From positions 150,410,082-150,474,081 of the forward strand of contig OY757015.1 in the NCBI GenBank assembly GCA_963580285.1: DNA of 64,000 nucleotides, in the 5' to 3' direction. The position numbers and the translations under genes are program-made. Every line of letters begins with the position of its first letter. Position 1 is the stretch's first letter. The notes under the pieces were generated by a model that worked only from the letters and a program-made list of their open reading frames with translations, had not been told where the DNA came from and searched no databases. Shown here piece by piece: positions 33,301-43,353 of the stretch. This stretch comes from Lucinisca nassula (lineage: Eukaryota > Mollusca > Bivalvia > Lucinida > Lucinidae).

Positions 33301-33817
33301 TTATGAAGTGGTTGAGGTAGTGAACAGAATGGATTATAAGATTGACGTCAATGGAAATGTTAACACATATCACGCTAATATACTGAAGCAGTATGTTGAG
33401 CGTCAGACTGTGACGTCTCATTGTCTGATCTCTAAACCTATTATGTCGACAGACAGTCATGACAGAAATGACGTCGACGAGTCTTCATTTGAAGACAGCA
33501 GTTTTGAAACTGCAGAGCAACAGGAAAGTGACGGTGACGTTAGCGTCCCACACACACTAACGTCAGTAGAGAGTGAGGAAACAGAGGAGAGTGAGGAGAC
33601 AGAAGGGCTGAGAGAACAGCGCCTTGCAGGACTGACATGTCAGACAGACCAAATTATATGTACCACATTTATGTCAGAACCTGTGAAATCAATCAAATCT
33701 GTTAAGCCAGAAAGGCCACCTCCAGTAAGATTAAAACGATATCCGTTTTCTAACAAACAACAGAGTGTCGGGGGAGCAGGAAAATTCTGGGGCAAACCAC
33801 CTTGGCTTACTAGCTAA
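30311..33817 (+). CDS. Gag-protease-integrase polyprotein (no RT)
   Basis: 1168 codons from 30311. The second Met (30332, ERLMQMGKDLGYEG) is the more likely start because the first seven residues look unrelated. Domains in order: charged coiled coil (about 25-145); capsid-like Gag (about 150-305, with YFEEGKDKMDSYLSRFEKYA); zinc knuckle 348-360 (CSICGKGHLTIKC, spaced CX2CX3HX4C, one shorter than usual); basic RG-rich stretch (about 407-435); aspartic protease with DTG at 505-507; integrase zinc finger (H689, H696, CKSC near 717); integrase core with D759, D819 and E855 (35 residues between the last two); C-terminal GPY-like region (LLQWKGPYEVVE, near 993); acidic tail. No YXDD reverse transcriptase or RNase H lies anywhere between protease and stop. 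In Gmr1-like Ty3 elements integrase precedes RT, so loss of everything after integrase would yield this product. Probably functional for packaging and integration. Confidence 0.92.
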   Translation: MRFTLSIMERLMQMGKDLGYEGKELQGFVKEQQDIERAERQEQRDLERLRSEEKEKERVHELAKLEEKEKERAHELAMLNVNKELEIARIKTEREAKEISEAHLEKIKHGFELQHQELRNQLEMQRAKLELEFEKQKAEKVAHARDPKLPYFEEGKDKMDSYLSRFEKYATANKWDKSVWAAYLSALLKGRALDVYDRLSNEDAADYEKLKDALLKNFDMTERGFRKQFRYSRPEKSETFIQFSSRLRSYLEKWLNMAKIEKSFPAVCDFMARDQFLESCNRELYVHLKPKQFGNLDEMAREADLFAEARGGVYSCINKGQRDNRGAAQGKQDKVDSNKPSGRPDIKCSICGKGHLTIKCFKNPDRKQLYSAEVGATGVGDSGVKENFNTRVETQGSQVKNENTQNVGRGYTRGRGNFRGSFRGRGKNNSTPRGAAHQVSFCQTEVTRKGDEIGSIFENKVGDPLISDREECSKETREGVCYFLKARLPTAQGLVNNKKVVVLRDTGCTGCVVRRSLVSDSQLIGKESNVTLIDESTQRYPLAMIDIDCPFFTGKTEALCMDDTLYDLVIGNIDGSKLPDMSHFSAAAVTRSQTRQDEKPYRKLKVPDQIINDDKEAFKQAQVDDPTLENIRKRVVSGNKTVSRGLNRGETRFIEKKGLAYREFTKGNKVSFQLVVPQSFRGKVLKLAHETLMSGHMGIRKTLDRVVTEFYWPGICGDVARFCKSCDICQRTIQKGRVTKVPLGKMPLIDTPFKRVAVDIVGPIEPRSDRKSRYILTMIDYATRYPEAIALPSIETERVAEALIEMFSRVGIPDEMLTDCGSQFTAEVMKEVSRLLSLQQLTCSPRHPICNGLIERFHATLKQMLRRMCAERPKDWDKYLPALLFAVREVPQESLGYSPFELLYGRNVRGPMAILRELWAEEVRDEQVLSTYQYVIELRERLEQTCKLARDNLKKVQIKQKAYYDKGARSRKFDVGDKVLLLLPTDSNKLLLQWKGPYEVVEVVNRMDYKIDVNGNVNTYHANILKQYVERQTVTSHCLISKPIMSTDSHDRNDVDESSFEDSSFETAEQQESDGDVSVPHTLTSVESEETEESEETEGLREQRLAGLTCQTDQIICTTFMSEPVKSIKSVKPERPPPVRLKRYPFSNKQQSVGGAGKFWGKPPWLTS

Positions 33818-33978
33818 ATTCTACTTAAGAAAATTTGGGGGCAGACTACCTTAGTAGGTAATTCTTCGCACGGTTGTTGTGTAAATAGCTGTCTTGTTTA
33901 GATAGGTTCATCCTATTCCATCTCTGTACACAAAGAAAAAACATTTCTGATTGTTTTTTCTCCAAAAGGGGAAACCTT
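33781..33978 (+). other. Post-ORF segment with polypurine tract
   Basis: After the stop (33815-33817) 161 bp remain before the LTR. GAAAATTCTGGGGCAAACCA (33780) and GAAAATTTGGGGGCAGACTA (33829) form a short imperfect direct repeat around the stop, a possible scar of the missing RT region. AAAAGGGGAAA at 33964-33974 is the best polypurine tract next to the LTR. Confidence 0.5.
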
Positions 33979-36523
33979 TGTTACGAGATGGAATAGGAAA
34001 CCTCTCTGGTGCTTATGCACATCTAAATTATTTTAGTAGATATATGGTAGGGCGGTGTGAGTGAAATATTTTAGGTGAAATATGGTACGCAAGCTATGCG
34101 GCTCCATGAACAAGTCATGCACATATCATACGATGTATGCATGAGTGGTTTATAGAGAGCTGTTTTTACAATACAGGGGGCCGCTAAAAGGCCGAGTCCT
34201 ATAGAATTTGCCTAAAAATCGCCAACCGCCAAATTGTGCCATATATGATTTTTATTCCCGTCACGTGTTGTGTGGGTGTTCGTTTTGACAGGAGTCATGT
34301 CATTGATTATAGGGTCGTTTTATCAATTTTTCCTATGGGAAATATACTATTTGAACGCAAATCCATTGTCTACTCGATTTTTGCTATCTAGCTTTGTTTG
34401 TGGCCGGTATCTCCACTTCCCCACGAACAAAGCAAGGTAATACGAGTAGGCATGATTTTCCGGTAGTATTCATAGATATATAAACCCTGAAAAAAGCGGA
34501 CACCTTAGCAGCAGGTCAAGTTGTAAAGAGTAAACACAACATTGTGACGGGGAAATAGAAAGTATATTGAAAGGTATGTTTAATCTATGTTTAGTATTAT
34601 TTTTGTATGAACATGCTTGTAGGTTTTGGAGGGGTTTACTTCTAGTATACCCCAACTTTCTGAAGCCTATTCTGAATTCACTGTTGTGGCCTGTAGTGAT
34701 TAGGCTACTAGCTTTGCCAGCTAGACGTCGCAGAATTGATCCCAGGCTTCTCCAGTAGTAGAATGAGTCTTTCTAAGTGAGGTCCTGTCTCATGCTGACC
34801 CTAGATGTTGGTGAGACGTAAAGTTTGGACACCCGCTCATTCTAGATTCATTTAGGCTTTTAGACCCCTTTTGTAGAATGTAATTAATAAACGCCGGGTC
34901 ACTTGTTTGATCCATGACTTGTGACTGGCTGTGGTTAGAAAACCGTGGTTCCGTCCCAATATGATATTAGGTGTAGAGGGGACGAAAACTTAAGACGGGT
35001 TTAACCACATCTTCATCGTCAGGGCAAACTCATACAAGAGCCTGTTGGGTTATCCGTGATGATGAACCGTAATGAATTTTATTTTACAAGCATGTTCACG
35101 TTGATTAGAAATAATTTTGTTCAAGAAGAATTACGAGTTCATTTTGTAATGATGCCGTTTTTGTCTGATAACTCAGTTTGTGCATGTATGTACATATAAA
35201 GAACGTGATGATGATAAGTGGGAGTATTTGGTCGCCACACGTCATAACGGCCTGAGCGGCGGGGATGACGTCAGCTGCGTCATCGGCGTCGCGAGGACGG
35301 TTGTGACGGGGTGCCTACCAAATAGAGAGAATTTACGGCAAACAGTGTTGGCCCATATGAGACACTAACAAATGTTGTAGATTATAGATGAAAATCTTCT
35401 GTTGTAGTTTCTATCTGTTATTAATGTATTGAATTTGTGAATAGCTATATTTGTGAGCCGTGTCGCGGAGAAGGATATGAAATAGAGATTGTTATGTTTC
35501 CTGTAATTGGCGGCTGACCAGGTAGCGCAAAGGCGTGGTCTGTTCAATTGCCTCTTACTTGTGATAATGTAGTGAGCACAAATTTGATGAGTATTATGCT
35601 CAGTAGTAGTGAGCATTAATTGATTTCTGTAGTGCTCAGTAAGGAAACATGAACTTTGAGTATTATTGTGTCAAGCGCTGGGTGCTGATAATTTGATGCA
35701 CAGTCAAGTTGAGTTCTGCTGTACGGTTATTTGTCGCATGCACTAATCAGCCTGTATGTCTGGTCGGCGCATGCGCAATAACGGTATATGCATGAACATA
35801 TTCTTACTTCTCCGGGAGGGGGATCATGATGTAGCATGTATGTTTTGTGACTCGTTTCTAGTCCCGTTATCGTAATTTGCAGGCATAACAATGTGTGACC
35901 TGCTGCTCCCTGCTTCATAGCAGCAGGTACTGGTACGACGCTAGGCGTTAGGGTCCAGCAAGGGCGGACAGACCGCCGTAATCAGCGCCTACCAGGATAG
36001 AAGCAGATTCTTCTAAATCATTGTTCGTTGTAAACAAATGTGATCAGGGAAGAGGTCAACTTACCTTATTTGGACGATCACTAAACGTTTGATCAGCAAA
36101 CGTGATCTCTAATCCTAGGATAATCAACTATGTTGATAGACTAGTTTTACTAGTTCGCGAGAGGAAGTGTCACGCGAGTGGGGGATTCACCCCAAGTTAT
36201 AAACTGGCCAGTCGCGTTTTGTGTTGTTTCTTTTTTTGTTGTTGTTTTTGTTGTTTGCTTCTGTAGGTATTCACGTCACCCGTTCCGAGCACAGAACAGT
36301 GTTTTGCCTTCGGAGCGGACGTCGTGAGTTGGCTACAGAAGCAACAAATTGTGATGTTTTGTGTTAGTAAGTGTTGTATGTAGATACTGTAAATAATTCA
36401 TGTCATTCATTTAACATCTTTCTTGTGCCTTACCCCACAGCTGCCCGTGCACCTGTCAGAGATCACGCTCGGTTTTCTTGTCAGCATGGGGGTTTGCGGG
36501 ACGCCGTAAACCCACATGTAACA
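33979..36523 (+). repeat. 3' LTR (2545 bp)
   Basis: Same length and, apart from two visible substitutions, the same sequence as 27051-29595. It ends GTAACA followed by target duplication AAGTA. Confidence 0.9.
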
Positions 36524-36528
36524 AAGTA
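36524..36528. repeat. Target-site duplication, right (AAGTA)
   Basis: Matches 27046-27050. Confidence 0.9.
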
Positions 36529-36765
36529 CCTCAGGGATAATCAAAACGTGCTTGCTTAAGACAGGTGCTTGCTTAATACAGGTGAATTAAAATACATTTG
36601 CCTTTTTCAGGAACTAAATGCATGCTTGCTTAAGAAATGTTGCTTGCTTAATAGAGGTGGCCACTAAGACAGGTTTGACTGCAGTAAAACTGGGGTTTAC
36701 ATGGGTACACCTAATTTTTTCTATGAGGCGGTTCTAACGAGTACCAACAATCTATATTTTAGAGC
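36529..36765. mobile_element. Right part of the host TIR element, then fold-back scrap
   Basis: GTGCTTGCTTAAGACAGG repeats and the inverted end CTAAGACAGGTTTGACTG complete the element begun at 26786. 36720-36765 is half of a GGCGGTTCTA fold-back (ending AGCAGAAATAAG), where the next element starts. Confidence 0.5.
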
Positions 36766-36771
36766 AGAAAT

Positions 36772-39700
36772 AAGACAAGAGGCCCATGGGCCACTACGCT
36801 CACCAGAGGTCATGTGGTTTATACCATATACAGGCATGGTGCCCATCTTGGTCATGTGACAACAAAAGGCCACCATGCAATCAGTAAAATCCACTGTCTT
36901 GCCTTTTTTCCATACAATTCCATCTGTGTGACCAAATTTGACCGTGACGTAAAAACAGGTCAAGGTCAACCAAAGGTCATCATTTGAACAAAATTGGTAG
37001 GGTCCGAGCCCTCGATGTTGCATACCAAGTTTCAAGGTCATCCCCTATTTTGGTTCCTGAGAAGAAGATTTTTTAAGGTTTTTACCATATATGGTCATGG
37101 CAGCCATATTGGTCATGTGACCTAGTCCTTACGAACAAACTTTCATTCCCCCTTCCCATAGAAGCTCCACATGTAATTTGGTTTCAATCAACCTAGCAGT
37201 TTGAGTAGAGAAGAAGATTAAAATACTGAATCTCAGCCATCCAGGACAAAGGTCAGCAAATGACCTTGACCTTTGGAGTTGAAAAACTTCCATTCAGTTG
37301 ATTGCAAATATCATTTCTGATGCCACAGGTTACCATTCAATCAGAAAAATCCACTGTTTTGCCCTTTTTCCATACGTATGTCTAAGTCACCATATTTGAC
37401 CTTGAGGTAAAATAGGTCAAGGTCAAAAGTCATCATTTGAACAAACTTGGCAGGGCCCGAGTCACCGATGCTGCATACCAAGTTTCAAGGTCATCGTCCA
37501 TTTGGTTCCTGAGAAGAATATTTTTAAAGGTTTTTACCATACATTGTATATGAGCATGGGGGCCATAATGGTCATGTGACCCAGTCCTCACAATCAAACT
37601 TTCGTTCCCTCTTCCCACAGAGGCTCCACATGTAATTTGGTTTCAATCGACCCAGCAGTTTAAATTGAGAAGATAAAAATACTGAATCTGAGCCTCCCGG
37701 ACAAAGGTCCAAAAATGACCTTGACCTTCAGAACTGACAAAATTCCATTCAGCTGAGTGCAAATATCATTTCTGATGCCACTAGCTACCATGCAATCAGA
37801 AAAATCAACTGTTTTGCCTTTTTTCCATACAAATGTCTAAGTGAGCATATTTGACCTTGACGTAAAACAGGTCAAGGTCAACCAAAGGTCATCATTTGAA
37901 CAAGCTTGGTAGGGCCCAAGTCCCTGATGCTGCTATCTAGTTTCAAGAACATCAGCCATTGGGTTCTTGCGAAGAAGATTTTTAAAGGTTTTTACCATAT
38001 ATGGGCATTGCAGCCATATTGGTCACGTGACCCAGTCCTCACAAACAAACTTTCGTTCCCCCTTCCCATAGAGGTTCCACTTGTAATTTGGTTTCAATCC
38101 ACCCAGCAGTTTAAGTTGGGAAGAAGATAAAAATACTGAATCTGAGCCTTCCCGGACAAAGGTCAGTAAATGACCTTGACCTTCAGAACTGACAAAATGC
38201 CATTCAGCTGAGTGCAAATATCATTTCTGATGCCACTAGCTACCATGCAATAAAACAAGAGGACCAAGCTGAGCTTGGTCCTGTATCGCTCACCTGAGCT
38301 GACAGATTCAAAGTTTCAGGAAGTGCCAACCTTTACTAGAGGATTAATGGAAGGACATGGTGATGACAGGGTAAGCAATTTCTGCCAATCAAGTAGAATG
38401 TAACTCTATGATAAATAGGCTGACCTCACCAGTTTTCAAACTCATTCAAGCTTTTATTCCTGACTTGCTAAGAAGATCCGATATAAAATGATGGGGCTAT
38501 GGTGATGACAAGTCCAAAAATTAGCAATTAACTGCTGCAATCAAAGGGATGTTACTCTGTGACAAATAGGCAAACCTCACAAGTTTTCAAACTCCTCCGA
38601 GCTTTTCTGCCTGACTTATTTGTTTGTAAGTTTCATGAAGGGGCAGCAGTGCTAACAAGGTCGAAAATATGCATTTTTAAGCTATCAAAGGCACGTAACT
38701 CTATGACAAATGTGCCGACTTGGCCAGTATTCAAACTCATCCAAGGTTTTATTCCCAGCCACCTTACATAAAATTTCAGAAAGATCCGATCAAAACTGAA
38801 GGGGCTACAGTGATGACAAGGTCAAAATTTGGCATTTTTAGCAATCAAAGGGATGTTACTCTAAAATAAATGAGCCGACTTGGCCAGTTTTCGAACTCAT
38901 CTGAGGTTTCATCCCCAGCCACCTTACATATAAGTTTCAGAAAAATCTGATCAAAACTGAAGGGGCTACGGTGATGACAAGGTCAAAAATCAACATTTTC
39001 AGCCATCAAAGGGACATAACACTACGATAAATGGGCTGACTTGGCCTGTTTTCGAACTCATCCAAGATTTTATCCCCAGCCAACTTACATATAAGTTTCA
39101 GAAAGATTCGATTAAAACTGAAGGGTCTATGGTGATGACAAGGTCAAAAATCGGCATTTTCAGCAATCAAAGGGACGTAAATCTATGATAAATGGGCCAA
39201 CTTGGCCGGTATTCGAACTCATCCTAGGTTTTATCCCAAGTCACCTTACATATAAGTTTCAGAAAGATTCGATCAAAACTCAAGGGGCATGGTGATGACA
39301 AGGTAAAAAATCGACATTTTCAGCCATCAAAGGGACATAACTGTATAGTAAATGGGGCGACTTGGCCGGTTTTCAAACTCATCCGAGGTTTTATCCCCTG
39401 CCACCTTACATATAAGTTTTAGAAAGATCCAATCAAAACTGAAGGGGCTACAGTGATGACAAGGTCAAAAATCAACATTTTCAGCAATCAAAGGGACCTA
39501 ACTCTATGATAAATAGGCCACCTTGGCCGGTATTCGAACTCATCCGAGGTTTTATCCCTAACCACCTTACAAATAAGTTTCAGAAAGGTCCGATCAAAAC
39601 TGAAAGGGCTACGGTGATGACAAGGTAAAAAATCGGCATTTTCAGCAATCAAAGGTATGTTACTCTGTGATAAATGTGCCAACTTGGCTGGTTTTCGAAC

Positions 39701-42036
39701 TCGTCCGAGATTTTATCCCCAGCCACTTTACATATAAGTTTCAGAAAGATTCATCAAAACTGAAGGGGCTATGGTGATGACAAAGTCAAAAATCGGCATT
39801 TTCAGCAATCAAAGGGACGTAAATCTATGATAAATGGGCCAACTTGGCTGGTATTCGAACTCATCCTAGATTTTATCCCAAGTCACCTTACATATAAGTT
39901 TCAGAAAGATCCGATCAAAACTGAAGGGGCTATGGTGATGACAAGGTAAAAAATTGACATTTTCAGCAATCAAAGGGACGTAAATCTATGATAAATGGGC
40001 CAACTTGGCTGGTATTCGAACTCATCCTAGGTTTTATCCCAAGTCACCTTACATATAAGTTTCAGAAAGATTCGATCAAAACTCAAGGGGCTACGGTGAT
40101 GACAAGGTAAAAAATTGACATTTTCAGCCATCAAAGGGACATAACTATATAGTAAATGGGGCGACTTGGCTGGTTTTCGAACTCATCCGGGGTTTTATCC
40201 CCAGCCACCTTACATATAAGTTTCAGAAAGATCCGATCAAAACTGAAGGGGCTACAGTGATGACAAGGTCAAAAATCAACATTTTCAGCAATCAAAGGGA
40301 CCTAACTCTATGATAAATAGGCCACCTTGGCCGGTATTCAAACTCATCCGAGGTTTTATCCCCAACCACCTTACATATAAGTTTCAGAAAGATACAATCA
40401 AAACTGAAAGGGCTACAGTGATGACAAGGTCAAAAATCGGCATTTTCAGCAATCAAAGGGAAGTCACTCTGTGATAAATGGGCCAACTTGGCTGGTTTTC
40501 GAGCTCATCCGAGATTTTATCCCAAGCCACTTTACATATAAGTTTCAGAAAGATTTGATCAAAACTGAAAGGGCTACGGTGATGACAAGGTCAAAAATCA
40601 GCATTTTCAGCAATCAAAGGGACGCTACTCTACGATAAATGGGCCGACTGGGTCGGTTTTCGAACTCATCCGAGATTTTATCCCCAGCCACCTTATGTAT
40701 AAGTTTCAGAAAGATCCGATCAAAACTGAAGGGGCTACGGTGATGACAAGGTCAAAAATCTGCATTTTCAGCAATCAAAGGGACGTAACTCTAAGATAAA
40801 TGGGCCGACTTGGCTGGTTTTCGAACTCATCCGAGTTTTTATCCCACGCCACCTTACATATAAGTTTCAGAAAGATCTGATCAAAACTGAAGGCGCTACA
40901 GTGATGACAGCATTTTCCCATTGTAAGTCTATGGGACCTTGTGATAGCCATAGCAACCAAAGTTTTTGAGCGATTTCGAAAAAAAGTTTATTTCATCAAT
41001 GCCCCACCAGAGGCATGCTACAGATGAGATATGATTGGGATCAGCCTGCAGGTTGCAGAGATGTAGCTGCTCAAAAGTGTGGACGGACGACGGACGGACG
41101 GACGACCCACTATACTATAAGCTCCCCTGGAGCCTTCGGCCCAGGTGAGCTAAAAAAATCAACTGTTTTGCCTTTTTTCCATACAAATGTCTAAGTGACC
41201 ATATTTGACCTTGACATAAAACAGGTCAAGGTCAACCAAATGTCATCATTTGAACAAACTTGGCAGGGCCCTAGTCCCCGATGCTGCATACCAAGTTTCA
41301 AGAACATCGGCCATTCGGTTCTTGAGAAGAAGATTTTTAACGGTTTTTATCATAATTGGGCATGGCAGCCATATTGGTCATGTGACCCAGTCCTCACAAA
41401 CAAACTTTCGTTCCCCCTTCCTACAGAGGCTCCACATGTAATTTGGTTTCAATCATCTCAGCAGTTTAAGTTAAGAAGAAGATAAAAATACTGAATCTGA
41501 GCCTTCCTGGACAAAGGTCAGTAAATGACCTTGACCTTCAGAACTGACAAAATTCCATTCAGCTGCATGTAAATATCATTTCTGATGCCACTAGCAACCA
41601 TGCAATCAGAAAATCCACAGTTTTGCCTTTTTTCTATACAAATGTCTAAGTGACCATATTTGGCCGTGACGTAAAACAGGTCAAGGTCAACCAAAGGTCA
41701 TAATTTGAACAAACTTGGTAGGGCCCGAGTGCCCGATGCTGCATACCAAGTTTCAAGAACATCGGCCTTTCGGTTCTTGAGAAGAAGATTTTTAAAGGTT
41801 TTTACCATATATGGGCATGGCGGCCATATTGGTCATGTGACCCAGTCCTCACAAACAAACTTTCGTTCCCCCTTCCCACAGAGGCTCCACATGTAATTTG
41901 GTTTCAATTGGCCAAGTAGTTTCAGAGGAGATGTTGTTTGAAAATGTTGACGACGCAGACGACACAGACGACGACGACGTACGACTGACCATTGCCTTTA
42001 CTATAAGCTCCCCTAGAGCCTTCGGCTCTGGTGAGC
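36772..42036. repeat. Large tandem-core element, interrupted
   Basis: It starts ACAAGAGGCCCATGGGCC and has cores of about 400-450 bp (CAGGTCAAGGTCAACC, TTTCAAGGTCATC, CCATATTGGTCATGTGACC). It ends with a GACGAC microsatellite (41949-41984) and GCCTTCGGCTCTGGTGAGCT. A second element of another family (38253-41152) is inserted after CCACTAGCTACCATGCAAT, and the interrupted core resumes at 41153. Confidence 0.65.
38253..41152. repeat. Nested tandem-core element, about 190-bp units
   Basis: It starts AACAAGAGGACCAAGCTGAG with a CCAAGCTGAGCTTGG hairpin and GCTCACCTGAGC. It then has about 13 units of 185-195 bp (TTTCAGAAAGATCCGATCAA, GGGCTACGGTGATGACAAGG, CAGCAATCAAAGGGACG) and a GACGGACGACGGACGG microsatellite (41090-41107). 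It ends GGAGCCTTCGGCCCAGGTGA + GCTAAAA. All frames are short repeat artefacts. Confidence 0.7.
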
Positions 42037-42405
42037 TAAAAAAAACCACACTGTTTCATGTTAAAATCTTGTTTTGTTTTTTTTTTGGCAGTGAAATTTA
42101 GAATATATTTGTATAGGCATGTTTTCTTAATGAGGATGAAACTGGAGAAACAAAAGAAATAAACACATTCACAAAAGCTACTCACATTATTCTAGCAAAA
42201 ACAACAAATAATTTGTTAAATTTGCTAGAGCAGGTAACATTTTGGCCACTATTGACTAATGATTTTGTCAAGGTAACGAGGCTTTGAAGAACTGAGCCCT
42301 GTTGTTTGCATGGGCAAAATATAACTGTGTCAGGTAAAATGTGTCTCTTGCCACGTGCACTCAGAAAAGACTAAAATCAGCCTGGGTACCGTCCAGATAA
42401 AATAC
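42037..42405. other. No gene; MITE scrap
   Basis: AT-rich. 42165-42300 is a decayed copy of the CCAGTTGTTCAAA MITE (TTTGAAGAACTGAGCCCTG at the right end). Confidence 0.4.
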
Positions 42406-42650
42406 CATATGAGCCGGGGCATGACAAAACCTACAATAAGACTGTGCGACCAGCAGAGACTTAAATCAACCTGCGCACCCATCCACCATGACAAGACCTG
42501 TTGCTAATGTCTCTCTGGATAGATATTAGCCTGTAGTAGGTACATGTGATCAATGAAGACTCTGATCAGACTGCACGAATGTGCAGGCTGATCTGAGTCT
42601 TTTTTGGTCGCTCAAGACTTCTTGTAGATTTTGTCATGCGTGGGCTCATA
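42406..42650. mobile_element. TIR MITE
   Basis: ATATGAGCCGGGGCATGACA at the left and TGTCATGCGTGGGCTCATAT at the right are inverse ends with few mismatches, extended by AAAACCTACAA / TTGTAGATTTT. A hairpin core lies at 42557-42602 (AAGACTCTGATCAG / CTGATCTGAGTCTT). Confidence 0.65.
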
Positions 42651-42935
42651 TTTAACCTTTAAGTATTCTGATGTCTCAACTCCCATGGGTAGCCCCTATG
42701 TGCTTATAGTGCCCGGTTACCTTAAATACCCGTTCAACCAGTCTCAACTCCTAACCATACTTGCTCTAAAAGTTGGACAGGATCAATGTACTATCCGATA
42801 TTGTGTCTTGAAATAGATGGATGACTGGCAAATAGTGGAGACCTTGATGGACATCTCAAGCGGCATCTTATCTGGGTTAACACTGTTTGCTCTGGCCTGT
42901 CTGTTCGAAATATAGATGGTAAATTTGCTACAGCC
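42651..42935. mobile_element. Dispersed MITE, ACACCTCAGCTCCTTAC family
   Basis: Contains GTCTCAACTCCTAACCATAC, GATATTGTGTCTTGAAATAG and GTTAACACTGTTTGCTCTGG, aligning with 21270-21490. Confidence 0.5.
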
Positions 42936-43084
42936 CTTCCTGTCTGCATGAAGGGGCACACAGTCGAAAGACATCCATATAAAGCACAGTGAAGATCATA
43001 GCCAATGGACATGTAGAAATTGGCTTTACACCACAACTTCTTTATGATGCTGTTTATTATAAATGATAACATGGTTTTGTATAA

Positions 43085-43200
43085 AATGCATTAAAGATGG
43101 ATACAAAAATGTATAAATTATATAGAAAAATGACCATATATGGTCATTTTTCTATATAATTTACACTTTTTTGGGGGGAAATAACAGGGTTATTTAACAA
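43085..43200. mobile_element. Hairpin MITE, ATAGATTATATAGAAAA family
   Basis: TATATAGAAAAATGACCATA and its inverse TATGGTCATTTTTCTATATA form a long perfect palindrome around 43140. Confidence 0.7.
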
Positions 43201-43311
43201 ACATGGTTTCATCTTTGGAGCCCACATAGTGTATAAAGAAGCTGGGGTGTATTGTTTATGCAATTATTTCTGTGAAACGATTTCACATACTGTACTCTTG
43301 AATGATCTTAC

Positions 43312-43353
43312 CTGGTAGCGTATTTCCCGTTCATTTATCTTCTTCACGACTTT
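43312..43353 (-). CDS. TRPC-like channel gene, 42-nt micro-exon
   Basis: On the minus strand, TTGCAG acceptor (AG 43355-43354) and CAG|GTAAGA donor (GT 43311-43310) bracket exactly 14 codons, KVVKKINEREIRYQ. The exon is phase 0 at both ends and fits between the exon ending SRWQSIR (53780) and the one starting AVMRDLIKRYIM (26172). Fly and vertebrate TRPC proteins have a basic stretch ending in a YQ-V-M-L motif at this point, which supports it. Its length allows in-frame skipping. Confidence 0.75.

Larger units (their letters stand above)
27051..36523 (+). mobile_element. LTR retrotransposon lacking RT/RNase H (Ty3-type Gag-PR-IN)
   Basis: 9473-bp element. The 2545-bp LTRs (27051-29595 and 33979-36523) start TGTTAC and end GTAACA and differ, as far as I could see, at two positions. 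Target duplication AAGTA flanks it (27046-27050, 36524-36528). A leucine-tRNA-like primer site follows the 5' LTR and a purine run precedes the 3' LTR. The 4.4-kb interior has one intact ORF with Gag, protease and integrase; RT and RNase H are absent. LTR identity indicates recent insertion, and movement must have depended on RT supplied in trans. It lies in the 17-kb intron of the TRPC-like gene, in antisense orientation. Confidence 0.9.

Noticed and set aside
27051..36523. Identification as the clam element Steamer
   Set aside because: Both may use a leucine-tRNA primer, but as I recall Steamer has short LTRs and a complete RT-containing pol; this element has 2.5-kb LTRs and no RT.
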